Below are positions 34,374 to 42,578 of a stretch of DNA of 64,000 bases, piece by piece. The stretch covers positions 157,962 to 221,961 of the forward strand of contig NZ_KK073769.1 of NCBI RefSeq assembly GCF_000582685.1, in the 5' to 3' direction. Source of the stretch: [Scytonema hofmanni] UTEX 2349 (lineage in GTDB: Bacteria > Cyanobacteriota > Cyanobacteriia > Cyanobacteriales > Nostocaceae). The notes beneath the pieces are model-generated. The model did no database searches, was not told the DNA's origin, and saw nothing but the letters and a program-made list of their open reading frames with translations. Within the stretch, counting starts at the first letter, position 1. Every line of letters starts with the position of its first letter. A program made the position numbers and the translations under genes.

Positions 34374-34592
34374 ATGCCTTTTATGGAACACTCATCCAAC
34401 TCTGGATTAAATCTGGGTTTAATTAGTATTCCCCAGTCTTTACTTTTGCAAACAGGTACAGTGTCTATACTACTGTTGCTTTTAGCACAAAAAGCAAGTC
34501 AATCTACCCTAGAAGCTATGGGACAAGCCAGTGAAGAAATTTTTCGGGGCGATCGCTTACCCATCCTCAACTTCCCAAATGAAGACGAATGA
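34374..34592 (+). CDS. small conserved cyanobacterial membrane-associated protein
   Basis: A ~72-residue protein with one hydrophobic segment (LLLQTGTVSILLLLLA) and a polar tail, EIFRGDRLPILNFPNEDE. I start at the ATG at 34374; an ATG three codons later is equally possible, and the TTG at 34320 seems too far upstream. It lies 115 bp ahead of ppc in the same direction and may share its transcript. Function unknown. Confidence 0.6.
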   Translation: MPFMEHSSNSGLNLGLISIPQSLLLQTGTVSILLLLLAQKASQSTLEAMGQASEEIFRGDRLPILNFPNEDE

Positions 34593-34706
34593 AGCCGAAG
34601 TTAAAGATTATAGTCTGAAATTTCTCTTTCTTGAAGTTAGTGCGATCGTACTAACTTCACAAACCAAGAATTGTCAACAGTAATCGGCTCTACTAAAATA
34701 GAAGAT

Positions 34707-37700
34707 ATGAGTTCCGTTTTATACTCTTTGGCTCAGGCTGAAAATATCTACCCCACTTCAGAATTATTTTTGCGCCACCGTCTCCAAGTAGTTGAAGAAT
34801 TGTGGGAGTCGGTTCTGCGGCAAGAATGCGGTCAAAAGATGGTAGATTTATTGCAACAGCTACGGGATCTGTGTTCCCCAGAAGGACAAGCCAGAAACGA
34901 TCAAGCAGCAGAAGTTTTCAATTTGATTGAACAACTCAATATTAACGAAGCCATCCGCGCAGCTCGTGCCTTCGCTTTATATTTCCAGTTGATCAATATT
35001 ATCGAACAAGACTACGAACAACGGCAGCAATTAACTCGCTATGAAATAGAATCAGGCTGCATAGAACAAGAAAATCTACCAAACATCACTTCTTCATCCA
35101 ACCACGGAGAAAATGATACACCAGTAAACAGCGGATTGGGAGCGAATATGCTAACAAAAAGCTGGTGTGCTTCTGCTAACGACAAACAAAAAGGAACTTT
35201 TGCCGCGTTATTTCCTTTATTATTCAAACTAAATGTACCACCGCAGCAAATTCAACGTTTGATTTCTCAATTGGATGTGCGTTTAGTCTTTACCGCGCAT
35301 CCCACAGAAATTGTTCGTCATACAATCCGCGAGAAACAGCGACAGGTAGTAAAACTACTGCAAGAACTGGATGCGGTAGAAAGCCGCGCTGGAAGTACAT
35401 CTGGAGGATATCCTTGGGAAGCCGCAGATTTACGGGAACAATTGCTAGAAGAAATTCGCCTGTGGTGGCGTACTGACGAACTCCATCAGTTTAAACCAAG
35501 TGTACTAGATGAAGTAGACTATACGCTGCATTACTTCCAAGAAGTGTTATTTGATGGCATTCCCCTACTGTATAAACGCTTCAAATACGCTCTAGCTAAC
35601 ACCTTTCCCTGGTTAGAACCCCCTAGCAAAAACTTTTGCAGGTTTGGTTCTTGGGTAGGTTCAGATAGAGATGGGAACCCATCAGTCACACCAGAAACTA
35701 CTTGGCAAACAGCTTGCTATCAGCGCAAAATGGTGCTAGAAAAATATATTCAGTCTGTGAAGCAGCTGATTGAATTATTGAGTGTGTCGATGCACTGGAG
35801 TGATGTTTTACCAGACTTGCTGGAATCTCTAGAATTGGATCAATCGCAGTTAAGCGAAATATATGACGCTCTAGCGCTGCGTTATCGGCAAGAACCGTAT
35901 CGGCTGAAACTTTCTTATGTTCATAAAAGGCTGGAAAATACGCGCGATCGCAATCTAGCTTTATATAAACGGGAAACACCAAAAAATGAAGATGTCCCAA
36001 TGTACCGTTCGGGAGCAGAATTTTTAGCTGAGTTGCGATTGATTCAACACAACCTGACAGAAACAGGTTTAAACTGTCGCGAACTAGATAATCTGATTTG
36101 TCAAGTCGAAATTTTTGGCTTTGACTTAACGCAATTGGATATCCGACAAGAATCATCCCGCCATGCTGATGCGCTAAATGAGATTCTCGAATACCTGCAA
36201 TTATTGCCGTTATCTTACCACGAACTATCAGAAGCTCAAAGAGTAGCTTGGTTAGTGGGAGAATTGCAAACCCGGCGTCCGTTAATTCCCGCAGAATTGC
36301 CATTCTCCGAAAAAACTAACGATGTAATTGAAACTTTCCGCGTAGTGCGATCGCTCCAACAAGAGTTTGGTGTCAATATCTGCCAGACTTACATTATTAG
36401 CATGTGCCGCGAAGTTAGCGACGTACTCGAAGTATTACTTTTAGCCAAAGAAGCAAGACTTTTTGATCCAGGTACGGCGATCGGCAGCATCCAAGTAGTT
36501 CCCCTATTTGAAACGGTGGAAGACTTGCAACGCTCAAAAAGCGTCATGCGTCAACTGTTTGAACTACCTTTATATCGCGCTTTATTAACCGGTGGGTATC
36601 ACGTAGGAGGAGCAGGGGGAGCAGGGGGAGCAGGAGAAGTAAGTAGAATTTCTCCCTCATCTCCCTCATCTCCCTCCTCCCCCCTCACCCCTAACTTGCA
36701 AGAAGTCATGCTGGGGTATTCTGACAGTAATAAAGACTCTGGTTTTTTGAGCAGTAACTGGGAAATTCACAAAGCTCAAAAATCATTGCAGGCAATAGCC
36801 GAAGATTATGGCGTGAATGTGCGGATTTTCCACGGTCGTGGTGGTTCTGTGGGACGTGGTGGGGGACCGGCTTATGAGGCTATTTTGGCGCAACCGGGTC
36901 ACAGTATTAATGGACGCATCAAAATTACAGAACAGGGTGAAGTTTTGGCTTCCAAATACTCTTTGCAGGATTTGGCTTTGTATCATATGGAAACCATTAC
37001 TACAGCTGTAATCCAAGCAAGCTTGTTGCGGACAGGGTTTGATGATATTGAACCCTGGAATGAGATAATGGAAGAATTAGCAGCGCGATCGCGTACACAT
37101 TATCGCTCTTTAATCTACGAGCAACCTGATTTTATCGACTTCTTCCACCAAGTAACGCCAATAGAAGAAATCAGCCAATTACAAATTAGCTCTCGTCCAG
37201 CACGTCGTCCATCTGGAAAGAAAGATTTAAGCAGTCTGCGAGCCATTCCTTGGGTATTTAGTTGGACGCAAACTCGATTTTTGCTGCCTTCTTGGTACGG
37301 TGTCGGCACAGCTTTACAAGAATTCTTGAATGAAGAACCTGAAGAACACCTAAAATTATTACGTTACTTTTATGTGAAATGGCCCTTCTTCAAAATGGTA
37401 ATTTCCAAGGCAGAAATGACCTTGGCAAAAGTAGACATTCAAATGGCGGAACATTACGTGCAAGAATTATCGCAACCAGAAGATAAAGCCCGCTTTTACA
37501 AGGTGTTTGAACAAATTGCCAGCGAATTTTATCTGACACGAGATTTGGTGCTGAAAATCACCGACCACAAACGACTTTTGGATGGCGATCCGGTTTTGCA
37601 GCGTTCCGTGCAATTACGCAATGGAACAATTGTTCCATTAGGTTTTATACAGGTATCTATCATAAAACGGTTACGGCAGTCAATGACTAATACCACCTCT

Positions 37701-37796
37701 GGAGTTATCCATTCTCGTTACAGTAAGGGTGAGTTGCTGCGAGGGGCATTGTTAACTATAAATGGTATTGCCGCCGGTATGAGAAACACGGGTTGA
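34707..37796 (+). CDS. ppc: phosphoenolpyruvate carboxylase
   Basis: A 1029-residue enzyme that fixes bicarbonate onto PEP to give oxaloacetate, feeding nitrogen assimilation and C4 acid synthesis. Key segments: VFTAHPTEIVRHT (catalytic His), GSWVGSDRDGNP, LDIRQESSRH, VMLGYSDSNKDSGF, FHGRGGSVGRGGGP and the C-terminal RNTG. The start is set at the ATG at 34707 (SSVLYSLAQAE), which matches cyanobacterial homologues. Residues ~633-663, between TGGYHVG and LQEVMLGYSDSNKD, are a Gly-Ala and Ser-Pro insertion encoded by GGAGCAGGG and TCTCCCTCA tandem repeats, close to an active-site segment. Confidence 0.96.
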   Translation: MSSVLYSLAQAENIYPTSELFLRHRLQVVEELWESVLRQECGQKMVDLLQQLRDLCSPEGQARNDQAAEVFNLIEQLNINEAIRAARAFALYFQLINIIEQDYEQRQQLTRYEIESGCIEQENLPNITSSSNHGENDTPVNSGLGANMLTKSWCASANDKQKGTFAALFPLLFKLNVPPQQIQRLISQLDVRLVFTAHPTEIVRHTIREKQRQVVKLLQELDAVESRAGSTSGGYPWEAADLREQLLEEIRLWWRTDELHQFKPSVLDEVDYTLHYFQEVLFDGIPLLYKRFKYALANTFPWLEPPSKNFCRFGSWVGSDRDGNPSVTPETTWQTACYQRKMVLEKYIQSVKQLIELLSVSMHWSDVLPDLLESLELDQSQLSEIYDALALRYRQEPYRLKLSYVHKRLENTRDRNLALYKRETPKNEDVPMYRSGAEFLAELRLIQHNLTETGLNCRELDNLICQVEIFGFDLTQLDIRQESSRHADALNEILEYLQLLPLSYHELSEAQRVAWLVGELQTRRPLIPAELPFSEKTNDVIETFRVVRSLQQEFGVNICQTYIISMCREVSDVLEVLLLAKEARLFDPGTAIGSIQVVPLFETVEDLQRSKSVMRQLFELPLYRALLTGGYHVGGAGGAGGAGEVSRISPSSPSSPSSPLTPNLQEVMLGYSDSNKDSGFLSSNWEIHKAQKSLQAIAEDYGVNVRIFHGRGGSVGRGGGPAYEAILAQPGHSINGRIKITEQGEVLASKYSLQDLALYHMETITTAVIQASLLRTGFDDIEPWNEIMEELAARSRTHYRSLIYEQPDFIDFFHQVTPIEEISQLQISSRPARRPSGKKDLSSLRAIPWVFSWTQTRFLLPSWYGVGTALQEFLNEEPEEHLKLLRYFYVKWPFFKMVISKAEMTLAKVDIQMAEHYVQELSQPEDKARFYKVFEQIASEFYLTRDLVLKITDHKRLLDGDPVLQRSVQLRNGTIVPLGFIQVSIIKRLRQSMTNTTSGVIHSRYSKGELLRGALLTINGIAAGMRNTG
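36605..36690. repeat. 9-bp tandem repeats inserted in ppc
   Basis: Copies of GGAGCAGGG (Gly-Ala-Gly) are followed by TCTCCCTCA/TCCCCCTC units (Ser-Pro-Ser). Both stay in frame. Purine-rich and pyrimidine-rich halves are roughly complementary and could fold back. Confidence 0.8.
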
Positions 37797-37800
37797 GGTG

Positions 37801-37893
37801 TTAATGGATAGTGGTTAGTGGTTAGTGGATAGTGGTTAGTGGATAACTGTTGACCAACGACCAACAACCAACAACCAACAACCAACAACTAAC
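37801..37893. repeat. GGTTAGT and CAACAAC heptanucleotide arrays
   Basis: Two facing 7-bp arrays, GTTAGTGGATAGTG then CCAACAACCAACAA, fill the gap between ppc and the next small gene. Confidence 0.8.
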
Positions 37894-37902
37894 AAAGCAA
37901 AA

Positions 37903-38157
37903 ATGACTAAAAACAAAGTTCTAATTTGCACTTTTTTAGCGCTAACTTCAGGATTGGTTGGTGGTTATATCAGTGGACAAATTACTTCAATTCTTCATAG
38001 CCAAAAGTGTCAAAATCAAGGTTGGGGATTAAAGGAAGTTTGTAACGCTTGGGTGACACCAGGAGCAATATGGCAAGGTAGCACTACCGGACTGTGGACG
38101 GGGACAGTTTTGGGAGCGTTTGCTGGGGGTTTAGTGACGCGTCAATCTCGTAATTAG
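37903..38157 (+). CDS. small glycine-rich membrane protein, unknown function
   Basis: An 84-residue protein with two hydrophobic, Gly-rich segments (LICTFLALTSGLVGGYISG and GTVLGAFAGGLV) resembling glycine-zipper helices, and two Cys in the loop between them (SQKCQNQ, EVCNAW). The N-terminus could also be a signal anchor. No family was recognised. It follows ppc in the same direction, 106 bp away. Confidence 0.6.
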   Translation: MTKNKVLICTFLALTSGLVGGYISGQITSILHSQKCQNQGWGLKEVCNAWVTPGAIWQGSTTGLWTGTVLGAFAGGLVTRQSRN

Positions 38158-38235
38158 TCAACTGTCAATGGTAATTAGTAATTATTTTTGACTAATGGAC
38201 ATCTCCAGAAATTAATGATGCGTTATCTGCTCCAA

Positions 38236-38258
38236 GAGACGTAGCACTGCTACGTCTC
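38236..38258. repeat. dispersed palindrome, AGACGTAGC family
   Basis: Inverted repeat GAGACGTAGC-ACT-GCTACGTCTC between convergent genes, where it could act as a bidirectional transcript end. Confidence 0.75.
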
Positions 38259-38272
38259 TACATTCATTTTAA

Positions 38273-38659
38273 TTAACTATCAGTTGGCACAATCGGTGCG
38301 TCTAAATTACTCAAAGTTTTCCAAGAGTTGGTGGTAGTATCAAAACAGCGCCAATTAACACCGTCCGGTTCTTGATAGCAAAATAAAGTGCGATCGCTAT
38401 CATTCAATTCATCTGTTAAATAATATACCATTCCTCGAAAGGGATAAGTCTTACGACTCAAGCGTTTAGCTACGGCTTGATTAGGACATTCAACGACAAA
38501 CACTTTTTGTCCATCTAAATGAGCCAAAGAGAAGATGCACATCCGCAAAATGGCTCGCAGCCAGCTTTGGGAATAAGCAAAATAATCATCTATTATTTTA
38601 TTGGTCAGAGCTTTTTCTAAAGCACGCTCTTGTTGATGAGGAGTATGAGACTCAGACAT
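38273..38659 (-). CDS. conserved hypothetical protein
   Basis: A 128-residue soluble protein with a helical N-terminal half (ALEKALTNKIIDDYFAYSQSWLRAIL) and a beta-rich C-terminal half (VFVVECPNQAVAKRL, MVYYLTDELND). No known motif or domain was found. Convergent with the preceding small gene and divergent from the next; no operon context. Confidence 0.6.
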   Translation of the reverse strand: MSESHTPHQQERALEKALTNKIIDDYFAYSQSWLRAILRMCIFSLAHLDGQKVFVVECPNQAVAKRLSRKTYPFRGMVYYLTDELNDSDRTLFCYQEPDGVNWRCFDTTTNSWKTLSNLDAPIVPTDS

Positions 38660-38851
38660 AGCACCACCGATTGCGACACCATTGGTTTGAGATTAAGCTA
38701 AAAACTCTCAAACTGACAAGCGTATCTGCAAATACAGGGTAACAACATTGTAGAAAGTTGTGAGTAGACACCCTCGCTTTTCCCCTCTTCAAATCCCGAA
38801 TACCTAAGGCTGGTAAAATATACTTATAGCCTTTAAATGAATTAAATTGCC

Positions 38852-39157
38852 ATGCCTGCTGAAATTAACCCAGGAAACCAAACTACCACAGGTGCCGATG
38901 CGATTGATGAAGCGATCGCCCAAGGAATTGATTTTGACGGTTCTCCGATTCCACCAGCCAAATTAGAATTGTACACCGAAGTGATGGCGCTAGAGGCAAA
39001 TAGACAGCGCAGTGGCGTATCTAATACAATGCGATCGCGCATCGTCCGAATTGGTGCTAAACACATTCCCCAAGCAGAACTCGATCAAAAGCTTGTAGAT
39101 GCTGGTTTTGCTCCTTTGAAAGATAAAGAAATTGCCTTTTTCTACGGTGGAAAATAA
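38852..39157 (+). CDS. small conserved cyanobacterial protein (possibly DUF4090)
   Basis: A 101-residue soluble protein. The segment GADAIDEAIAQGIDFDGSPIP is well-formed and suggests the cyanobacterial DUF4090 family, though I recall this family only loosely. The C-terminal half is helical and basic (RSRIVRIGAKHIPQAELDQ). Function unknown. It is preceded by a ~190-bp spacer without repeats. Confidence 0.6.
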   Translation: MPAEINPGNQTTTGADAIDEAIAQGIDFDGSPIPPAKLELYTEVMALEANRQRSGVSNTMRSRIVRIGAKHIPQAELDQKLVDAGFAPLKDKEIAFFYGGK

Positions 39158-39429
39158 GCGCTATACCTCGTAACTAAATGCTGAAAGTCTAGGTTTTTGG
39201 CTATTCACAAACGTTACTTACCACCGGAAACGTTAAAAGATATCGGCAGAATGATGAGAAATCAGTTTTCTGCCGCTTTGATATGGAAAAGTCAAAATTT
39301 TATCCGTAATGTTTAACAGATTTGAATCTACTTAAATTAACTTTTTATACCTATTTTCAAGTCAGTATTAATACTAATATTAATGTGAAAGCCACATTGT
39401 TAAACGGCGGGATTTGGTGTTAGAAAACG

Positions 39430-39813
39430 ATGAGGATGAAAAAGAAAATGAAAAATAACCCCTACTTGGGAAGTGATGCGATCGCTTTTCTAAATGCGAT
39501 CGTACCTGATACACCTGAGACTCGTAGTGTTGAGCAGCAAGAACTTTTTCGCTTGGCTTTAACTCAAGCAATGCGGGAAGTTCGTAAACAAGCAGGACTA
39601 ACCCAAGAACAGCTGGCTGAACGTCTTGGTGTAGGACAAAGTTGGGTTTCCAAGTTAGAAAGTGCTAATAACGATCGCACTTTTGAGTCAGTAATTGCCT
39701 ATTTGGAAGCTTTAGGAGCAAAGTTGGAATTATCTTTGGTTTTGAGAGGAGAAGTTATTTCTGTAAACTGCAAGGACGCAGTAGCCGCCGATGTTGTGAA
39801 AAAAACTAGATAG
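39430..39813 (+). CDS. XRE-family helix-turn-helix regulator (HigA-like)
   Basis: A 127-residue DNA-binding protein. Residues ~50-105 form a Cro/C1-type helix-turn-helix: REVRKQAGLTQEQLAERLG, then QSWVSKLESA and LEALGAKLELSL. This layout, with the HTH in the C-terminal half, is typical of HigA-type antitoxins, whose toxin gene is usually just upstream. None is found: the 270-bp gap upstream holds only a short open stretch at ~39199-39316. It may be an orphan antitoxin or a stand-alone regulator. A later ATG, 3 or 7 codons in, is possible. Confidence 0.8.
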   Translation: MRMKKKMKNNPYLGSDAIAFLNAIVPDTPETRSVEQQELFRLALTQAMREVRKQAGLTQEQLAERLGVGQSWVSKLESANNDRTFESVIAYLEALGAKLELSLVLRGEVISVNCKDAVAADVVKKTR

Positions 39814-39855
39814 CAAGCTTGATTATGAATTATCCTACCTCAACTGTGCCTACGT

Positions 39856-40287
39856 TTACAAATAATCAGCAAACTGTTCAGGGACTAATCTCAATTCACC
39901 TGATTTTAAGCGAGAAATATCTATCCACATTGCTTGATGTTGAGAATTGCCTGCTTCAAAAAACATTAATTTTTCCAGTTGATAAAACTTAGAATCAACA
40001 AAATCACATTCGTAAACTTGAACAATTTCATGACCTGATTTACCTTCATAAGTAAATAGATTTTCCAGACAACCCAGATAGCGAATGTTTGTTAATTCAG
40101 CTTGAATTTCTTCTTGAAACTCTCTTTGTAGAGCAGCGTGGCTAGTTTCACCAAACTCAATACTACCACCTAAAGCGCGGTAATATTTTTCTTGCTTAAC
40201 ACTATCATAATCTTCAGAAACAAAAAGCCTTTCTTTATCCCGAATTAAGCCAAATACTTTCACTCGGATTTTGCCTGTTTGCTTCAT
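39856..40287 (-). CDS. NUDIX hydrolase
   Basis: A 143-residue pyrophosphohydrolase acting on a nucleoside-diphosphate-linked substrate. The NUDIX box is complete (GGSIEFGETSHAALQREFQEEIQAEL: G-x5-E-x7-REx2EE pattern). Its ATG overlaps the TGA of the paralogue upstream by 4 bp, so the two are translationally coupled. It shares IQAELTNI, YLGCLENLF and VYECDFVD with that paralogue, a recent tandem duplication. Substrate unknown. Confidence 0.88.
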   Translation of the reverse strand: MKQTGKIRVKVFGLIRDKERLFVSEDYDSVKQEKYYRALGGSIEFGETSHAALQREFQEEIQAELTNIRYLGCLENLFTYEGKSGHEIVQVYECDFVDSKFYQLEKLMFFEAGNSQHQAMWIDISRLKSGELRLVPEQFADYL

Positions 40288-40712
40288 AAATACTCTAAAA
40301 ACTGTTCGGGTACTAATCTCAATTCTCCTGATTTAAAACGGCTAATTTCTACCCAGAGGGCTGTTTTCTGTCTTTCACCTTCAGCAAAGACTAAGTTTTC
40401 CAGTTCATAAAATTTGGGATCGACAAAATCACACTCATATACTTGCAAAATTTCGTGACCTTGTTTACCGTTGAAAGTGAAGAGATTTTCTATGCAACCC
40501 AAGTAATGAATGTTGGTTAATTCCGCTTGAATTTCTTCTTGAAATTCTCGTTGAAGTGCTTGAAAACTGGTTTCGCCAAAGTCAACACCACCACCCATTG
40601 CGCGGTAAAAAGTTTGTTGTTTAACTGGATCGTAGCCTTCAGAAATAAAAGTGCGATCGCCTTTTTTAATTATTCCCAAAGCTAAAACGCGAATTTCACC
40701 TGGTTTATGCAT
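40284..40712 (-). CDS. NUDIX hydrolase (tandem paralogue)
   Basis: A 142-residue copy of the preceding NUDIX protein with an intact box (GGGVDFGETSFQALQREFQEEI). Differences cluster at the N-terminus and around residue 110, where the other copy has MFFEAGNSQHQ and this one VFAEGERQK. Two coupled NUDIX enzymes may act on related substrates. It begins 15 bp behind the stop of the DUF3531 gene upstream, so three genes form one operon. Confidence 0.88.
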   Translation of the reverse strand: MHKPGEIRVLALGIIKKGDRTFISEGYDPVKQQTFYRAMGGGVDFGETSFQALQREFQEEIQAELTNIHYLGCIENLFTFNGKQGHEILQVYECDFVDPKFYELENLVFAEGERQKTALWVEISRFKSGELRLVPEQFLEYL

Positions 40713-40727
40713 TGTTGTTGTTAAAAA

Positions 40728-41180
40728 TTAATTATTATGCGATGAAAATTGATTACTCTCGCTATCTTCCACAGACCAATCCTCATTTTCACCACCGATA
40801 TATAATTGCTCAATGGTGACATATTCCTCACTCAATTGTGTGAGAGAATTGATTAAAATATCGAGAGCGATCGCATCACTAGTTCCCATATCAAACCAAC
40901 AACGCGCCCAAGTTCCCTCATATTCAAACTCACCCATATTATGCATCAGCGCTAACAAGCTTTTGTCATAACCTTTGGAATCATAATTCATGTAACTTAG
41001 CTCAAGTCCCGTTTCCTGTACCTGGAGATTTTCGGCATTAAATGCACCTAATTTGCCTAAATAAAACCAAGAATTGAAAACTTCTTCTACATACTGCTTT
41101 TCTCGTTCCGAGGGAATTGTAGTGAAACTTAGCCAAATCCAAACATCAAAAGGATTAAATTCGCGAAATTGAATATGCAT
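40728..41180 (-). CDS. DUF3531 family protein
   Basis: A ~150-residue soluble protein. The cyanobacteria/plant-specific DUF3531 pattern is present: MHIQFREFNPFDVWIW, FNSWFYLGKLGAFNAENLQV, YDKSLLALMHNMGEFEYEG and TWARCWFDMGTSDAIALDIL. No biochemical role is established; plant relatives are plastid proteins. The ATG at 41180 is preferred to the TTG three codons earlier. First gene of the apparent operon with the two NUDIX genes. Confidence 0.85.
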   Translation of the reverse strand: MHIQFREFNPFDVWIWLSFTTIPSEREKQYVEEVFNSWFYLGKLGAFNAENLQVQETGLELSYMNYDSKGYDKSLLALMHNMGEFEYEGTWARCWFDMGTSDAIALDILINSLTQLSEEYVTIEQLYIGGENEDWSVEDSESNQFSSHNN

Positions 41181-41230
41181 TTGCGACAACTATTTGAATT
41201 ACTCTGATCTAAAATAAGCATACCAAAAGT

Positions 41231-41315
41231 GGGGAATGGGGAATAGGGCATGGGTAATGGTAAAAAACGCATTCCCAATTCCCAATTCCCAATGCCCAAT
41301 GCCCATTGCCCAATT
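41231..41315. repeat. CCCAATG/GGGAATG repeat arrays
   Basis: 7-bp units (GGGGAATGGGGAATAGGGCATGGG-like, then CCCAATTCCCAATGCCC-like) face each other and could form a hairpin between two leftward genes. Confidence 0.8.
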
Positions 41316-41321
41316 AACCAA

Positions 41322-42257
41322 TTAGCTTCCAGTACTATTCAAACGGTTTGTAGCACTGCGACGTTCGCGTTCAATCTGTTTGACTAAACTAGCTGGGAGT
41401 TGGGATTTTTTTGCTAGTGCTTTGTCAAAATTAGCGATCGCTTCTTGTATCATTTGCTTGCTTTTTTCTTTTTTACCCTGTTCTTGGAGGATTTGCGCTT
41501 TTAGATAATACATCTCCGGGTTATCAGATGTTGTTTTCAGCGCTCGATTTGCATACTCTAGTGCTTGAGAGTACTGTTTTAAGTCTCGGTAGGCAAGAGC
41601 AACACCGCGATTGGCTAAATATTGAGGAGCGGCATTTTTTTCTAAGCGTTCAATCGCTTGTTCTGGATTGGCAAAAGGCAGATTAACAGCTAGCATCAAA
41701 TCCATGTAGCCCTTAATTAAATTCAGTTCTGGATCGTTGGCAGAAATGGCTTCGGCTTTGTCTAAATTTTGATAAACTTGTCGCAACAGAGTTAAAGCCT
41801 GCGGCGCACCGTTAAGTGTACCCTGACGCTGGAGAATTACCGCACCCTCTAAAAAATGACCGACAGCAGCGTATAAATTGCCACGTAAGGGGTCGGTAGC
41901 AATCAAATTTTGTCCGGTTGAGAGTGTTTTCTTGCTGTATGTGTCTAGGGTAGACCAATCTTTATTAACGTATGCTAAAGATGCCTTCATCGCATAAGCT
42001 AGTGGTTCATTTGGCTCACTAGATTCGGCTTGTTGTAAGTAAAGCTCTGCCTCTTTGTAGTTACCTTGTTGGAAAATTGCCTTAAAAGCTGCTTCTGTCT
42101 TATCACCAATTTTCCTTTGGTCGTTAGTACGAAAAGGATCGGCAGCTAAAGATGGATTTACCCACATGAGGGCGATCGCAACTGCAAAACTTCCTTGAGC
42201 TAGTCTACCAAGTCTCGCAGACACTATTTTTTGAGCAGCGGAAAACGATTCAGTCAT
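41322..42257 (-). CDS. exported TPR repeat protein
   Basis: A 311-residue protein with an N-terminal signal-like helix (SFAVAIALMWVNPSLAA, ~21-38), probably exported. The rest is helical with several TPR units: YKEAELYLQQAESSEPNEPLAYAMKA, KQYSQALEYANRALKTTSDNPEMYYLKAQILQEQGKKE and others. A Lys-rich C-terminus follows. TPR proteins of this kind often help assemble photosynthetic or envelope complexes, but no partner is apparent here. Confidence 0.8.
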   Translation of the reverse strand: MTESFSAAQKIVSARLGRLAQGSFAVAIALMWVNPSLAADPFRTNDQRKIGDKTEAAFKAIFQQGNYKEAELYLQQAESSEPNEPLAYAMKASLAYVNKDWSTLDTYSKKTLSTGQNLIATDPLRGNLYAAVGHFLEGAVILQRQGTLNGAPQALTLLRQVYQNLDKAEAISANDPELNLIKGYMDLMLAVNLPFANPEQAIERLEKNAAPQYLANRGVALAYRDLKQYSQALEYANRALKTTSDNPEMYYLKAQILQEQGKKEKSKQMIQEAIANFDKALAKKSQLPASLVKQIERERRSATNRLNSTGS

Positions 42258-42578
42258 TTGTAACCTCAGAATAATTACGGGTGAAATATTTTTATTTGTT
42301 ACTTAAAATGCTTCACTCAGACTTACGCCTGTTTCAATAAAAATTTTATACACAATCTGACCTTGGTAACTTTTCCAAGTTTCAATGCTTTATAGCTATT
42401 GACCAAGGGTAAGTCTGCCACAATAAAGAAAAGTACACTTCGGCAAGAAGATGGATTTTTCTTGCTGGTGGATTATTTTGTTTAAGTAGGTAATTAATTC
42501 AAGAAAATCTTCGGAATTTTTGAGTTGCTCTTAGTGTAGTTAATCAGTAATTTGCGGACTTTTTGGTAATCTTAACAA
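42258..42578. other. spacer between divergent genes
   Basis: A 320-bp AT-rich spacer between the TPR gene and the ABC ATPase gene. No tandem repeats, palindrome-family members or RNA genes were seen. It must contain two promoters, but none is distinct. Confidence 0.4.
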
